Notes: a model not told the origin generated them from the letters alone. A stretch of DNA of 64,000 nucleotides from Phytophthora hibernalis (GCA_012656075.1 JAAKBF010000009.1:868001-932000), one strand, 5' to 3'; positions 1 to 11,600 are shown, counted from the first letter of the stretch. Translations and numbers: made by a program.

Positions 1-78
1 GGTTCCATCGTCCTTGTGTGGGTAAAGAAAAACAAATGAAAAGATTATTAGTTTTGAAGTTTATATTAATTTTCGGGG

Positions 79-1005
79 TCAACATAAATCTCCCAGTTTG
101 GTTCTTATTTTGGGAGTTTGGAGCGCCTCCCACCCGGGGTTTCTCCGGGAAAAGGAATGGGCCTTAGTATTTGGGATATGAGCAAAACATACACAGCCAT
201 CTTTTTGAAGTATATTATCATCCGGCTTTTTACCATGTAATGTTTCGTAGGGCGAAGTGTTTCCAAGTCTAGAAGTTGGAATTCTATTCGACACTTCAAC
301 GGCGTATTTTATTGCCTCTTGCAACCAGTGTGCTGGCATAACCGCTGTTAGAAGTGAACTTCTTACTTGTCTCATTAATGTCTGATGGCAGCGCTCCGCG
401 CTCCCATTCTCTTCTTGACATTCTACATTTGATTTCTCAAAACTAATACGTTTCGACTGCAGAAATGTCCTCATCTATTGATTGACAAATTATGTACCGC
501 CATCACTTCTTATCCTATTTATTTCATAGTAATACTGTTTTTGTAGTAGCAGTATGAGGTTAACCACATGACTGTAAACTTCTTTTGTAGACCTCATCAC
601 AAATAGCCACTTGTACGACGTTGCATCGTCCACAATTGCTAACGTGTACTGATAACCATATCCCCCATAGTTACCGTTTACTTTCATCTTTCCCATAGTG
701 GCCATGTGCAAAGTGTGCAATGGCTGCTTAGATCGTGTCCCTATTTTATTTCTATATGACATACGTGTCGAGTTTGCGACTTCGCAAGTCGCACAGAATA
801 AAGGAATATCTTTAATCTCATTCTGAGGTATATGAGGAATTCCTTCAACAAACTTATGAGAAAATATTGCTAAAAATCTGGCCCTGTGAACGTGGCCTAG
901 TCTAAGATGCCACTTTTGCATCAAAGCAATTTTCTGTGTTTTTGTAAAGCTCTTGCTTACGGTTTGCACCTTAATCTGGAAGAGGGCAGATAATACACCG
1001 CCCAC
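79..1005 (-). pseudogene. copia pre-integrase and integrase core with two nonsense codons
   Basis: The reading enters the pre-integrase zinc module at WHLRLGH and continues to FCATCEVANS. The integrase core shows the first catalytic Asp in LAIVDDATS, the second in RSDGGT, and the catalytic Glu in QEENGSAER, so the D,D,E triad is visible. The frame is constant from 1005 down to 79. It carries a TAA at 490-492, just after DGGT where copia integrases normally read Glu, and a TAG at 475-477. The C-terminal end contains the LGNTSPYETLHGKKPD region typical of copia integrase. The protein would insert element cDNA into chromosomes, but this copy cannot make it intact. Confidence 0.85.
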
Positions 1006-1644
1006 TTTTGCACAGCAGCAAATAAAAGCTGTCCTTTCTTATTGAAGAAATACAAAACTCCCCATCCTGAGATTGAATGTGATTATACCCTTGCTTAGCA
1101 AGATGACAAGCACTAATTAAATTGCTCCCACATTCCTTGTCAAACGCTATGTTCTTAATCTTTAGACCGGTAGAATTACTGAAAGGACTTGCAACATGCA
1201 TTTGTATTGAGCCAGTTAGAGAGGTTTCTGATGTGCTACCGTTACCATACTCAAACCTATGACTCGAACCTTGTGTAGCGATTTGAACCAGCCTTTGTCT
1301 GGGCTTATTCCAAATCCAGCTCCTGTATCAACAATCCACAGATCATCCGTAACTGTTAGTCGACGTAACCAACTCAAATAAGTGCCATATCGTTTACGTA
1401 CCGAGGTGTCGATTTCACCAAAGCTCTTCAAACAGCCTCCGTCGCCATCTTCCGAAGCAGAAAGGCTGAATTCTTCTCCCATTTCGACATCCGTTGGCGA
1501 TTCATGCGTCCTTTGCTTCTTGGCTACCCGCTGCACCGTAGCAATTTTCTTGGGGTAGCTTGAGGCCCGTTTGGATTGTTGAGCATCCATATTCGTGAGG
1601 AAGAGCGGTCCACCTTCACGATAGGGGTCGCGGTCGGCGTTCAT
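971..1644 (-). pseudogene. copia aspartic protease region
   Basis: The active-site signature WIVDTGAG sits at about 1316-1340 on the minus strand, within a segment that starts just after the zinc knuckle. The second half (971-1201) continues in another frame with residues typical of copia protease (KECGSNLISA) and runs towards the pre-integrase module. A frame change near 1.21-1.26 kb separates the two halves. The enzyme would cleave the Gag-Pol polyprotein. Confidence 0.7.
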
Positions 1645-1650
1645 ACGCTC

Positions 1651-2440
1651 GCACTGAACCGTCTGATGTCCTTTCTTGAAGCAATTTAAGCACCCTGGTC
1701 ATGAACATTGGTGCTTCCGTCCGATTTGCGCTTTTTCGAGTCGTAACCGCGCGCAGCCCGGTCACTCTTGACGTTATTGTTGCGCGTCACCGACGTCGCA
1801 TCACCAGAACCGGTGATCATCTTCTTGGACCTGTCACCGAAGAGCTTGTTCAACGCGATCTCAACTCTTTCAGAGCTGAACGCTTCCTCCGAAAGCTCAA
1901 TTGACGACGCCCAGTTTTCAGTAGGAAGCTGCGCCAAAACTTGCACGCACATCATCGTCTCTGTCATCATTTCCTTACCGAGGAGCTTCTTGGACTTCCG
2001 ATTTATTTCGTTCCGCGCTTGGTTCAGCAGCGAGAACAGAGTCATGGTGTCTTTCCAATTCGAGTTGAGAATCCGATTCCAACGGTTCGTCAACGACACC
2101 AATCCTCCAGCGTCACCGAGCGCGAACTTGTGCTCGAAATGCTGCCAAATGACGCACACCTCCAGGTTCCTCACTTCGTCTGGCAAGGACGACAGGAACG
2201 AGTTCGGGAGGGTCGAATTGAGGACGTGACGCATTGCTGCATCCGCCTTGCGCCATACCATGATCTCCCTGCGCAATCCCAATTGCTCATCAGGAGGAGC
2301 TACCTTCACGTCTACATCCGTCAGACGTGGCGGCGTGGACTCCAGGAAGTCACGCATGCCAACCTTCGGCTCTGGTTGACCGGTTTCGAGAAGCCGATTC
2401 TCGACGTCCAACGTGCGTGAGCAGCTTGTCTTTCAAGTAG
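1651..2440 (-). pseudogene. copia gag with CCHC zinc knuckle
   Basis: A 241-residue segment (1686-2411) has the gag fold seen in UBN2-type copia elements: a WRKADAAMRHVL stretch, then LWQHFE-like and NEINRKSKKLLGKEM segments. It ends in a basic region with many Arg and Lys. Immediately downstream in a different frame, 1651-1692 encodes a canonical nucleic-acid-binding knuckle, C-x2-C-x4-H-x4-C. A one-frame step therefore separates capsid from knuckle. Upstream, the same frame reads EKFSG, typical of the gag start, followed by an in-frame TGA near 2436. Capsid and packaging function is expected for an intact copy. Confidence 0.75.
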
Positions 2441-2794
2441 CATACTCAATTTGTCGGCCTGAGAACTTTTCAAGGCCGACGTGCACGGTCTTCTCTTGCT
2501 TGGTCAAGACACTCATCCGAAGTATCTGAAATATTGTTGTCTTGGTCGAAGTTGTATGTATGAATAACCGTCAGACGGAGCGGCAAATTCAAAAGTGAGT
2601 GCCGTCCCCAGCTCTTCATCCGGTTGGGATCTCTTTTCCTCTGTTGGCCTTGGTTGCCATTCAATAACATCTCTTAAGCTCAGTATACTTATAGTAGTAC
2701 CAAGTTCTAACCAATTGACATCTGTTTCTAACTAAGATTAGAAACCTGATTTGTTTACCAAAAGTTGGTACTTAACCTTAACTACAACAGTATT

Positions 2795-2912
2795 CGACGG
2801 AGATGAGACACTACCTGTCCCGGAAGGGCCGGATCGCGTGGGGAACAACCCAGCGCAGGGTTGTTCCACGCGATCCGGCCCTTCCGGGACAGGTAGTGTC
2901 TCATCTCCGTCG
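2795..2912. repeat. large near-perfect inverted repeat (57/55 bp arms)
   Basis: The left arm (2795-2851) and right arm (2858-2912) are reverse complements apart from two extra G in the left arm. They are separated by the 6-base spacer AGCGCA. The arms start and end with CGACGGAGATGAGAC and its complement. The structure lies where the N-terminal half of the adjacent Tc1/mariner transposase should be, and replaces it. Transcribed or single-stranded, it would form a hairpin of about 55 base pairs. Confidence 0.9.
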
Positions 2913-2982
2913 CGTCTTGAAGCTCCAACAGCACGGACTGCGGATGCTGTCGACGGGAGGCGCAGGGCATCTTGGTAGATAA

Positions 2983-3937
2983 TTGGTCGGAGGAGAGGTG
3001 GTTTACTTGGAGAGAATTTGGCGTTTTATGGTTTACAGCCTTAAAAATCTTCGCATTAAGAAGGTAACGATGAATAAGACGGAGAACATGAACGAGAGGA
3101 AAGACTTCGTGGAGAAGTTGGAGAAGCACATGTCGCACGGCGACATGATTGTTTTTCAAGATGAAACCAACTTCAACATGTACCTTTCTCGTAATGAGGG
3201 GTACTCGCGTGTTGGTGAGCGCCCAACGGTTGCACTCACGCCTTCACAAGGTGCCAATTTGCATGTGCAACGTATCCTCGGGTGCGGGCATCGTTATCAT
3301 CACTCCGGCTCTGTGAAGAAGGCGGAGAATGCCCGCTTCTTCGCGGACCTATTTATGGCGGCGCTGGCGACAGAGGAGTTCGGTGAGCTGGCGTCGACGA
3401 ACAAGATTGTCATCGTAACCGAACGCGCCGGATCATAGTGAGGTGGAGTCGCTGGCGAGAGAGATGCTTGCGACGGATGGCATCATGAACACCAACAAGC
3501 TGGTCGAATTGCGCCTTGCTCCGTACATTCCCATGCTTAACCCAATTGAGGGCTGCTGGAATGTGTTGAAGGCAAAGATGCGCCGCTTCTTAGCAAGATG
3601 GAAGGAGCAGTTCCGAGTCAGGGGCGAGTACGATACGTTTTGCGCGCATCGTCAGGCCTCATGGTGGAGGCTGTGCAAGTAGCTAGGTCTTCTATTACCC
3701 GTCGTCTGGTTTGGAGGATGGAGCGTCATTGACTAAAGGCATTGTTTGCCGCCGGGAGAGGCGAGGACATGGAGCTGGGCAAATAGTTGGGTGTAGCAAT
3801 GTGCACTTGGTTGAGAGCACGACTACACCAATTTTCACTTTGTGAGAAATGAGTTTTTCTACTCTAATGTTTTTGTGTAAAAGAGTAGGTGCTCACTTAC
3901 TTTGATAAGACTGCCAACTTGTTTGGGAAATGGTGTA
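2983..3937 (+). pseudogene. fossil Tc1/mariner (IS630-type) transposase, same family as the 18-kb copy
   Basis: Homology to the transposase at 18.0-19.3 kb begins near 3024 (YSLKNLRIKK) and includes the first catalytic Asp block, MIVFQDETNFNMYLSRN. The second Asp region near 3420-3440 has lost two bases, which removes the Asp codon and shifts the frame; the Glu block LNPIEGCW follows in frame 3443-3682. The C-terminus continues in yet another frame to GEDMELGK and a stop at 3787, with an in-frame TGA after WRMERH. A GGTG-TA at 3932-3937 resembles the terminal bases of the intact relatives and probably marks the right end. The N-terminus and left end are missing. Confidence 0.8.
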
Positions 3938-5605
3938 GTGCAACATTATCAGCGGCGAGTACTGTCGACGTCAAGAGTCGGGGTGAAAACTGGATGTCGC
4001 CAACGCCGACGTCAAGGGTCGTCGACTGCTAACATCCTGACGGTTATTGGACAAAACAAATGATACTCTACTGGGCTAATTAAAGAGACACACATACAGA
4101 TTCCGACCACTAACTTGTACAGCTGCGCTTTTTAAGTTCACACAGGTTATTCGTTATCCACGATAAATAACATATTGAAGTCCCTTATTTAGCCACTCAT
4201 TCCCTCTTGAAAGTGATACGCAGTTGGTACTGATTTACCAGGAGTATAGAAAGACTGTGTGTGCAAGCTAGTGGGCGAAATCTGTACATGTATATTCGAG
4301 CGACAAAGTGGCGTCTACAAATCTAAGCAGTGGATTGTGCCATGAGCAAGCTTTGCATTCCTCCCCCTGTTAGGCATGCAGACACGGGTCGCAAACATTA
4401 GATGATACGTAGAAGCCTTTTCTATCAGGCGCTGACATTACATCAACTGACCATGTCGACGCAGCGTTTAGTTTTTGCAAAAGGCCTTCATTTGAGCGTA
4501 TTCGTGCTTCGCATTGTTGCCACAAATGGCAAGCACTCTGCCAGATATAGTTGTATCCTTAATTCGAAAGAGTGACGGTGTTTAGGAGTCGTAATACAGT
4601 ATGTGCGTCAATAAGGAACACCTGATATAAATATAATTAAGGAGGGTATAGATGCCCACAATCCACACACAGATATTTCTCACTGCCCGATGTATACTAT
4701 TTCAAAGAATATTAGTTGATGCCCCGTTCCTTTTTGACGCACATTACTGTACATGTATTAATACGAAGGGGTCGCTAACACCAGACGTCGACAGCACTAG
4801 CGAGACGTACGGCTTCGACACCCCCACCACCTTGTGATTCAAGATGCGCCTCTCCGTTGATAGGCTCTCCGAGCTCCAGCTACACCTCCGCCAGGCCTCG
4901 TCCAGTAGTAGAAAGTGAGAAAAGCTAGAAGCATAACTTTTCGCTCATAATATTTGGTCCAGGATGCTTTGCAAGCACGGCCGATGCACGAAAAATTTTC
5001 GTGTAAAAGGATTATGTGGAATGCATGTTTTGCTGGGCTGGACAGCACTCCGGCTGAAGTACATGTAGCAGCCATTCTCGTCAGCGTACAGATCGACGTT
5101 GGAAGTAGCCCTGCATGCTGTCTCGATAACTGTTCATAACGGGCATTAGCCGTTGCTAGCCGTTGGCACGGCATAATTTTAGGTGATCGAAGCCTCCTTT
5201 GCCGCAAGGCTGCTGACGCATGATATGACACCAAAAATTTGCTTGCTAATCACAGATCTCGGGCGCTGGATGAGCTAGTACGACTTCGCACAAGTGCCGA
5301 ATTGAAGCGAAGACAGCTAGTCTATAAAAGCGTCCCCCAGTGTCTCTGCGCTATGGACGCAGAGGTATAATGCGTGTACCTGTACATGTAGTTGCTTCAC
5401 AGTGTGAACTTCACAGGTAATATCTTAGTCCATGATGACGGCGTTTTCGTAACGGGCTACATCACGTAATTTACAGACCCAGCCCTCTGTTTTGCAAGCT
5501 CTCTGCACTTTTTGACTTGCCCCGAGTAAGCACACCATTGGGCTGCTTTTGCTATTTTCAAAGAGTCGCACGCCCCTTTTTTACGGACAAAGTCGCCGAT
5601 CGCGG
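3938..5605. other. gene-free region with four TACATGTA sites
   Basis: No convincing gene is seen on either strand; the open frames here are short and of low complexity. The octamer palindrome TACATGTA occurs at 4285, 4750, 5060 and 5383. The right-hand part is upstream of the gene at 5657. Confidence 0.5.
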
Positions 5606-5612
5606 CCATTCT
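5606..5612 (+). promoter_or_regulatory. oomycete-type initiator (Inr) match
   Basis: CCATTCT matches the oomycete initiator consensus YCAYTYY and lies 45 bases before the ATG at 5657, a normal distance. It is a short motif, so a chance match is possible. Confidence 0.35.
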
Positions 5613-5656
5613 GAATATTGAGCCGCGTCGAAAGCTGCATCTTGTCCAGCGAAGCC

Positions 5657-6412
5657 ATGACGTGCGCAGGCTTCCTCGTTGTCGGCAACAGCCAGCCTGC
5701 CTTTGTAGAGATCTGCACGGGTGTGTTGGTGTGCGCCCTGGACGTGGACAGCCACCCGGAGGCCGTCGACTCGACGGAACACTCGCTGCCGCCGCTGGAG
5801 CCGCGTCGTATGGCCAAACTCCAAGTGTGCACCACGCGAGCGACGTCTCAGAAGATGGAGCACAAGCCCAAACAGCCCGAGGATGAGTTGGAACCGCAGG
5901 ATGAGCCAAGGAAGCGCCAGCGCCTGCTGCAGCTCAGCGGGTACCTGATCGAGGTGCTGGAACAGGACGAGGAACTGGACGAGCCGTCACTACCCTGCTC
6001 CTTCCAGGTGAACACGTACAAGATGCAGTTACGACCGGACGGCAGCTCCAGCAGCACACTGAGCGACTCGCTCATCCTCACGACCACCAACGAAGAAGCC
6101 AAGAAGCTCTGGGTCAAAAACATCAAGTTCTGGAACCGCTACGGCTGGAGAGACACCGTCCAGGTGGCTGCCACATTGGACGACCTAGAGAAACTCCAGG
6201 AGATGCTGCAGAGCTACAGTAACTACACGCTTTTGGGTGTGTACCCACGCTACAGCAGCGACGAGACCCACTGCCGCGCGCAGAACAACGCCATGATGAT
6301 GTACAGCGGTCGCAGCAGCTTCGGCGTCCAGTCTTCCTGCGCCACGAGACGCCAAAGCAAACGACGGTTCTACCGCACGGCCATCCCGGGCTCTTTCGCG
6401 CCGCCGTCGTGA
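5657..6412 (+). CDS. unrecognised 251-aa protein, possible PH-like segment
   Basis: I do not recognise this protein. The ATG at 5657 has a good context (GCCATGA) and lies downstream of an initiator match; the same frame is open further upstream but without an ATG. The N-terminus (MTCAGFLVVG) is hydrophobic but too short for a membrane anchor. The middle is charged and Gln/Glu-rich (KPKQPEDELEPQDEPRKRQR). Between residues about 95 and 140, a run ending LTTTNEEAKKLWVKNI has the spacing of the last strand and helix of a pleckstrin-homology domain, which would mean lipid or protein binding at membranes. That is only a suggestion. The C-terminus is Ser/Arg-rich. Confidence 0.6.
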   Translation: MTCAGFLVVGNSQPAFVEICTGVLVCALDVDSHPEAVDSTEHSLPPLEPRRMAKLQVCTTRATSQKMEHKPKQPEDELEPQDEPRKRQRLLQLSGYLIEVLEQDEELDEPSLPCSFQVNTYKMQLRPDGSSSSTLSDSLILTTTNEEAKKLWVKNIKFWNRYGWRDTVQVAATLDDLEKLQEMLQSYSNYTLLGVYPRYSSDETHCRAQNNAMMMYSGRSSFGVQSSCATRRQSKRRFYRTAIPGSFAPPS

Positions 6413-6729
6413 ACACTGCTGCAGGGGTCTGCCACGCCCACGGGTGTACATAACTTATTTCTAGCCTTGTAGGAACCAACTTGATTCCCAGCTTTCATGA
6501 TAACAAGTGAACAATTTTATGAACAGCGAAGATTGCTTTGAGCAGTACCAGTACGGTCTTGTTGCTGTTTGAGACTGTCCAGGATTGAGCAAGAAGCACT
6601 CTGCAACGAGACACAGATACTTCATGGTGACGGAAAACGCATACATTGTCTATCGTCCGCTCCTACGTCCTGGTATCCTACATGACGTGGACTAAGGGCT
6701 CAATTTCAAAATGCTAACGGGCCGATCTG

Positions 6730-8040
6730 TTACATACTCGGGCCGATTGTCCGTGTCGAGTCAGGTTCCTCGGAGAGCAAGCGCATGGTGGATCTTGTTG
6801 TCGATGTCGTCGACAGCGGCAGGCCGTCTTCCGGAATCGGCAGTCGCAGCTTCGTGAGGCGGAGACGACGATCATGTCGGGCTTTAATATTCTTGGCGCG
6901 AGGCTGACGTAGCGATGTACCACACACGCGGCAGAAATTGGCATCATCTTGGTGAAGCCGTCGAAAGCAGCGCGGGCACTCAACCACTTCCGTCAAGATG
7001 TCCTGCGACCCCGCCTGGTTCAGCACCAACGGGCACGCGATAATACCGTAGCCCACAAACATAACACAAGTAGCGAGCATACGACCCACGATGGTCTGCG
7101 GCGAGATGTCACCGTACCCCACGGTGGTCATGGTCACCACCGTCCAGTATAGGCTGATCGGGATGTTGGAGAAGTCGTGTCGGTCACCTTCAATCAGGTA
7201 CATGGCGCATCCAATGACAAGAATCATGGTGAAGAGCGCCACGAGGAAGACTGCAATGCGCCGCTTGTTGGACTGGATGTTGTCACTCAGCGCTGCACCT
7301 GCGTCGACAAACCGCGCAAGTCGAAGCAGCCGGAACACGCGCATCACTCTGAAAATACGCAGCACCGCCAAATGCAGCAACGGCCGTGCATCCGGGAGGA
7401 TGAATCCCAAGTACGACGGCACGAGAGCGCACACGTCGACGAATCCCATGAGGCTGAAGGCATACCTGCTTGGATTGCGAAGAGACACCATTCGCAGTAC
7501 GTACTCCACCGAAAACACAACCGTAAAGAAGGCCTCCAACGCCAGTAGGTAGTCCCCAATATCATCTCTGCAGCCCAAAAACGAGTCAGAAAGACACCCA
7601 ATCGACATCAACGCAGCAGAACGCACCGAATGTCGTCCACACTGTCCAACACAGCTTCCCAAGCAACACAAAGCACGCCACAGCGTCAGCCTCTGTCCAT
7701 CCTGCATGTCTCTCTCCAATTGCACCAGTGACTCACCAACCACGACGCTCATGGAGACCATCACCAACAGCACGAGCGCCACGCGCTGCCCCGTGGGCGT
7801 CGAGCTCTTGAACATGATCTCGTACACGCCCTCCCATCCCTGTCTGGCGCCGCCCTTCACCTCGTGGTCCACCACGATGCCATTGACACGGAAGCGCGGG
7901 TCGTGGGCCAACTTGTCGCTCTCCGTTTTGTCCCTGGACACGTCGGCGTCGTCATCCTCGTCCTCGGAGTTGTTCGCCTGCTGCTGCTGCTGCTGGACAG
8001 CGCCAGTTTCCACATTGTCGGCGCTGATTGGAGTGGTCAT
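6730..8040 (-). CDS. voltage-gated potassium channel subunit with C-terminal zinc ribbon
   Basis: This 436-aa protein is a six-transmembrane cation channel. S1 lies at about residues 86-104, S2 at 168-184 and S3 at 197-215. S4 has six arginines spaced every third residue (228, 231, 234, 237, 240, 243), the voltage sensor. The pore helix leads into the K+ selectivity filter TVGYGD at 306-311, then S6. Four subunits should form a K+-selective channel in a cell membrane. Unusually, the tail carries a zinc ribbon, C-x2-C-x11-C-x2-C at residues 355-373, followed by basic and Ser/Thr-rich sequence. The N-terminus has a poly-Gln run and an acidic stretch. The S1-S2 linker is long and Cys-rich and may include a retained intron (possible 3' site at 7568-7569). 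Confidence 0.93.
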   Translation of the reverse strand: MTTPISADNVETGAVQQQQQQANNSEDEDDDADVSRDKTESDKLAHDPRFRVNGIVVDHEVKGGARQGWEGVYEIMFKSSTPTGQRVALVLLVMVSMSVVVGESLVQLERDMQDGQRLTLWRALCCLGSCVGQCGRHSVRSAALMSIGCLSDSFLGCRDDIGDYLLALEAFFTVVFSVEYVLRMVSLRNPSRYAFSLMGFVDVCALVPSYLGFILPDARPLLHLAVLRIFRVMRVFRLLRLARFVDAGAALSDNIQSNKRRIAVFLVALFTMILVIGCAMYLIEGDRHDFSNIPISLYWTVVTMTTVGYGDISPQTIVGRMLATCVMFVGYGIIACPLVLNQAGSQDILTEVVECPRCFRRLHQDDANFCRVCGTSLRQPRAKNIKARHDRRLRLTKLRLPIPEDGLPLSTTSTTRSTMRLLSEEPDSTRTIGPSM

Positions 8041-8651
8041 GAAGCCCCAGGACTCATGTCCACCGCGCTGTCCACGTGTCCATAGCCAGCCTCCTTCTTC
8101 TTCTCGGCCTTGAGCTCCTTCAGGTGCGTCAGCATCGCTCTAAGCGTTGTGGCACGGAGGTGATATCTGGACTGTAGCCATTGGTGGAAAAGCAAACCAA
8201 TCATCAGTTAGTTTGTGTGGGCCAGTGGCCCAGGGCCACTAAACGTTAAATTGAGCCAATAGAAGCGCGAGGAGAAGACAACTTCAATTTGGTCTGATAA
8301 CGATAACGAGAGGATGTGTTACCGGTACCTACCACGCAGAGCCAAATATCTGCTTTAGCCCATGCACTTGTGTCGCCTGTAGATTTAGGATGACAAATGG
8401 CTTGTAAGTATGGCAGAGAGGAGCTTCAGGGCAGCTTATTACAGGTAGCCCAAGTCGAACTGGTTCTCAGATCGATTACTGTCGCATCCACCACCATCTC
8501 TAGCAGAAACATGAGAACGATGCAGAACCAGCAGCAACTCCGTTGTCACCGACAAGATTGCAAACGGAGTGGTCACAAAATAATTAGCATGAATTTGCCA
8601 TGAAACGACTGAGCTTCCCAGTCTATATTCGCACTGGAAGAAATCGTACAG
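8041..8651. other. intergenic region between divergent genes
   Basis: About 600 bases separate the K+ channel (minus) from the next gene (plus). This should hold both promoters. No clear initiator, repeat or small gene is seen. Confidence 0.5.
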
Positions 8652-11600
8652 ATGGACGAGAGCGACGTGTTCCAGGACTTTGGCTCGGATGCCTCCGATT
8701 TTGGAGACGATGTGGACTGGAGCTTCACCGACGGTGAGAGTGCCAGTATTTTGCAGCTCATGGGTGGAGTGAGTTCGACCAAAGCAACGCAGTTGGGTAG
8801 AAAGGATGCCATTTCGCTTTTCACTAAAGAGCAAGACAACCCGACAGCACCAAGCAACTCGAAAACTACTAAATGTGTGTCGATCAAAGAAGATGAAATA
8901 TCAACTAGGGGTTGCTCTGACGAGGACCTGCTGGACGAGCTCTATCCTGAACTAAAATCTCAGGACATCGCAGAGGTCTTGAAAACAGCAGACTTCCAAA
9001 ACGATGAAAATCCCAGTCGCAGAACGGAATGTGAGGTCGAGTGGGCTTTGATGGCACTGGAAGAGCACGAACAACTGGAACACCAATCACGTTCAACCAG
9101 CACTCACAGCGACGCTGACTTTGTAAGCTTGTTTGAGGAAATGTACGGTGGTGATACTACGCTTGCCTTGTCAACACCGTCGCCATCAGCACGGGCAAAC
9201 CCACATAAGAACCGACTACAAGACACTGACTCGAGGCGTGCCGACGAAAAATAGAAGTGAAAAAGGATGACGTATGCTCCTCTATCATTGAAAGCTTTTC
9301 TGCGGAGAAGCTCGACATGCTGAAACTAATTTACAAGAAAACAACAGAGGTAAGTGTTCAATGTTCACTCTTCCTGAATCACTGCTAACCATTGTGAAAT
9401 GTGCACCACATTGCTAGGTGCAGCAGGCCTTGCCATCGCTTTTGGCTACTGCTAGCCACCTGCTTTGTCTTTTCGATCACGATAGCAAAGCTCAAACGTT
9501 TGAGTCGATTTCTTCGCTGAATTCATTGATGAAGGCTGCGTGTTCTCTTGAAGAACTTCTCAATGATCAAGATTTCGTAAACTCATTTGCCCCCACCCGT
9601 GAAGAAAGGTACGCTTAGAGATGAGTCTTGAAGTAACACCTGGTACTTGAACTCGTACTGCATGCTGTTGTGACGTACAGACTGGAACTTGTTATTGTTT
9701 CCCTTGATAATAAGGTTGGCGCACTGCCGCATAGCTGGAAAAACAAGTGGACCAAGACGATTGATATGTTGCCCTTGCTGGCTAAAGTAAGCCAATGGAT
9801 TCTCTGACAATACTCGAGCTCTAGAAGTGCTGATAAGTCGTGCTGTATTAATAATTTCAGATGAAAGAGCTAAGTAAGCCGTCCGTGACAGCTTCCAACT
9901 CCACACACGATCAACCGACAGCTCGTCACATGGACACGAAGGTTCCACCAGTGCAGCCCGAGGAGGGGGAAAAATCACCACTGCAAGGGTGGGCCACGTT
10001 TCACCCGGAAAAGATGCCGGCAAGGCGATGCGAGTCCATGAAAGTGTCCAGATCAAAACAACCAGGTCAATCTAGTACTTCAAAGAAGCCTCGAGTGCGA
10101 ATTCGGCAGTACATCCCCTCGAAGCTCCGAGTACGATGCAAAGTGTACAATCCCGAGGACAGCGAGCTCACGTTTCGGCCTAAAATCAACAAGAAAAGCC
10201 CCCACCACCGCAGGAGTGATCCCAACCATAAGCATGAAGACTTCACGACTCGAATGCAGCATGATATCTCTCACCGTCTCTCGCAAAAATTGCAGAATGA
10301 ACAGAAGAGAGAGCAGCATGACCAAAAGGAGGCGGAGAGCGTGTCGTCAGTCAAGCTGATTGCCAAGGGCTCAGAGCGTATCCTACTCAAAAATGGGATG
10401 TGGGTCGAGTCGCTAGAAGAAAGGGTTCACAGGTTGGCAAAACACCGTACCAACACTGAGTTGAGTGATTCACGATCTAAAAAGCGCCGTCAGCGACAAC
10501 AGCAGAAGAAACATGAGGCGGCTGCGGTAGTCTCGAGGGCCTGTGAGTCGCTATATCAGCGTGGAATCGAACAAAGGAGACGTGAACAAGTGAGACTGCA
10601 AGAAGATGACCATGATCTTGAATTTCAGCGGAATCGATCGAAAATAAGCAGCCGATCACTGGGAGTTATGAAGACACGAATTCAACAGGAGCTCACGCAA
10701 CTCTGCATGGATTCAAAATGCACCGCAAATGCAGGAGTCTCGGGTGACGAGATTCGCGGTGACTCATCGTTCGTGACATTCATCCAGTTTTCCTGTGCAC
10801 TTCTGTACTTCGGCTTTGTGCCAGATTTGAACACACCATGGGAAGGCAGCACCAGCGATAGCAACGACAGTAAAATTACCTTGCTCTGGCAATCTTGGAC
10901 AGTCTTCACTAGGGATGCTACCGGAACCCCAGGGGGCAAACTGGCAGTGAAAGTGTTGGAAAGAGTGCTCTTTTCAGTCATTCTTGGTTGGCAAACTGTT
11001 GAACACTCTGGTCTCCAAACGCGCGAAATACAAACATTGCTTCGACTGTATCGATCAAACTACTATTCAAGAAAACACGCCCAGCCCAAGTCTGAACAGA
11101 ACAATGAGCGCCTGCAACCTGGCAGCAAAGCTGGAGCAAAATGGACCAAAGAATGCCAACCCAGTCAGAGAAGTTCATCACGACGACAACGAACCCGGTA
11201 CTCGCTACATGGTAAACCTATTCGAAACCATGGCACTCCTGAGAATGACTTCCTTAGCGAACGAGAGCAGTTGTTGCAAGAAAGGATTAACGAAATGCGT
11301 GAGGAAAAGGCGAAGCAGGAGCTTGAGGGTTGCACCTTTCACCCACGTATCAACCCCGTAGGAACTCTGCGCTCTGCCCGCCAGGCTTCACCATCAAAAG
11401 TTTCGTCGGCTACTGTGTCGACTTTTGAACGACTCTATAGTGACGCGTTCCAGCGGCAGAACAACGTGTTAGAAAAATACTTGGAAGCCAAGCTGCATCG
11501 AGAGGAGCTGGATAAACAAGAGTCCAGTGTTCACCCGAGTTACGTGAATGGCTTGACAATTGAGGAGCGCCTCGAAAATCTTCACGTCGCACTCGCAGGC

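Larger units (their letters stand above)
1..2670 (-). mobile_element. Ty1/copia LTR retrotransposon, partial and decayed
   Basis: Minus-strand remains occur in the order gag, zinc knuckle, aspartic protease, pre-integrase and integrase. This order, with protease and integrase ahead of reverse transcriptase, is diagnostic of Ty1/copia. RT and RNase H would lie beyond the left edge of the window. Stops and frame changes break every part, so the copy is not autonomous. I could not identify an LTR or primer-binding site upstream of gag (about 2.45-2.75 kb), and the Tc1/mariner remains that follow suggest the 5' end has been disturbed. Confidence 0.85.

Noticed and set aside
4839..5234. 131-codon minus-strand open frame
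   Set aside because: Low-complexity, no motif, no conserved neighbour and no initiator; the region is otherwise gene-free.
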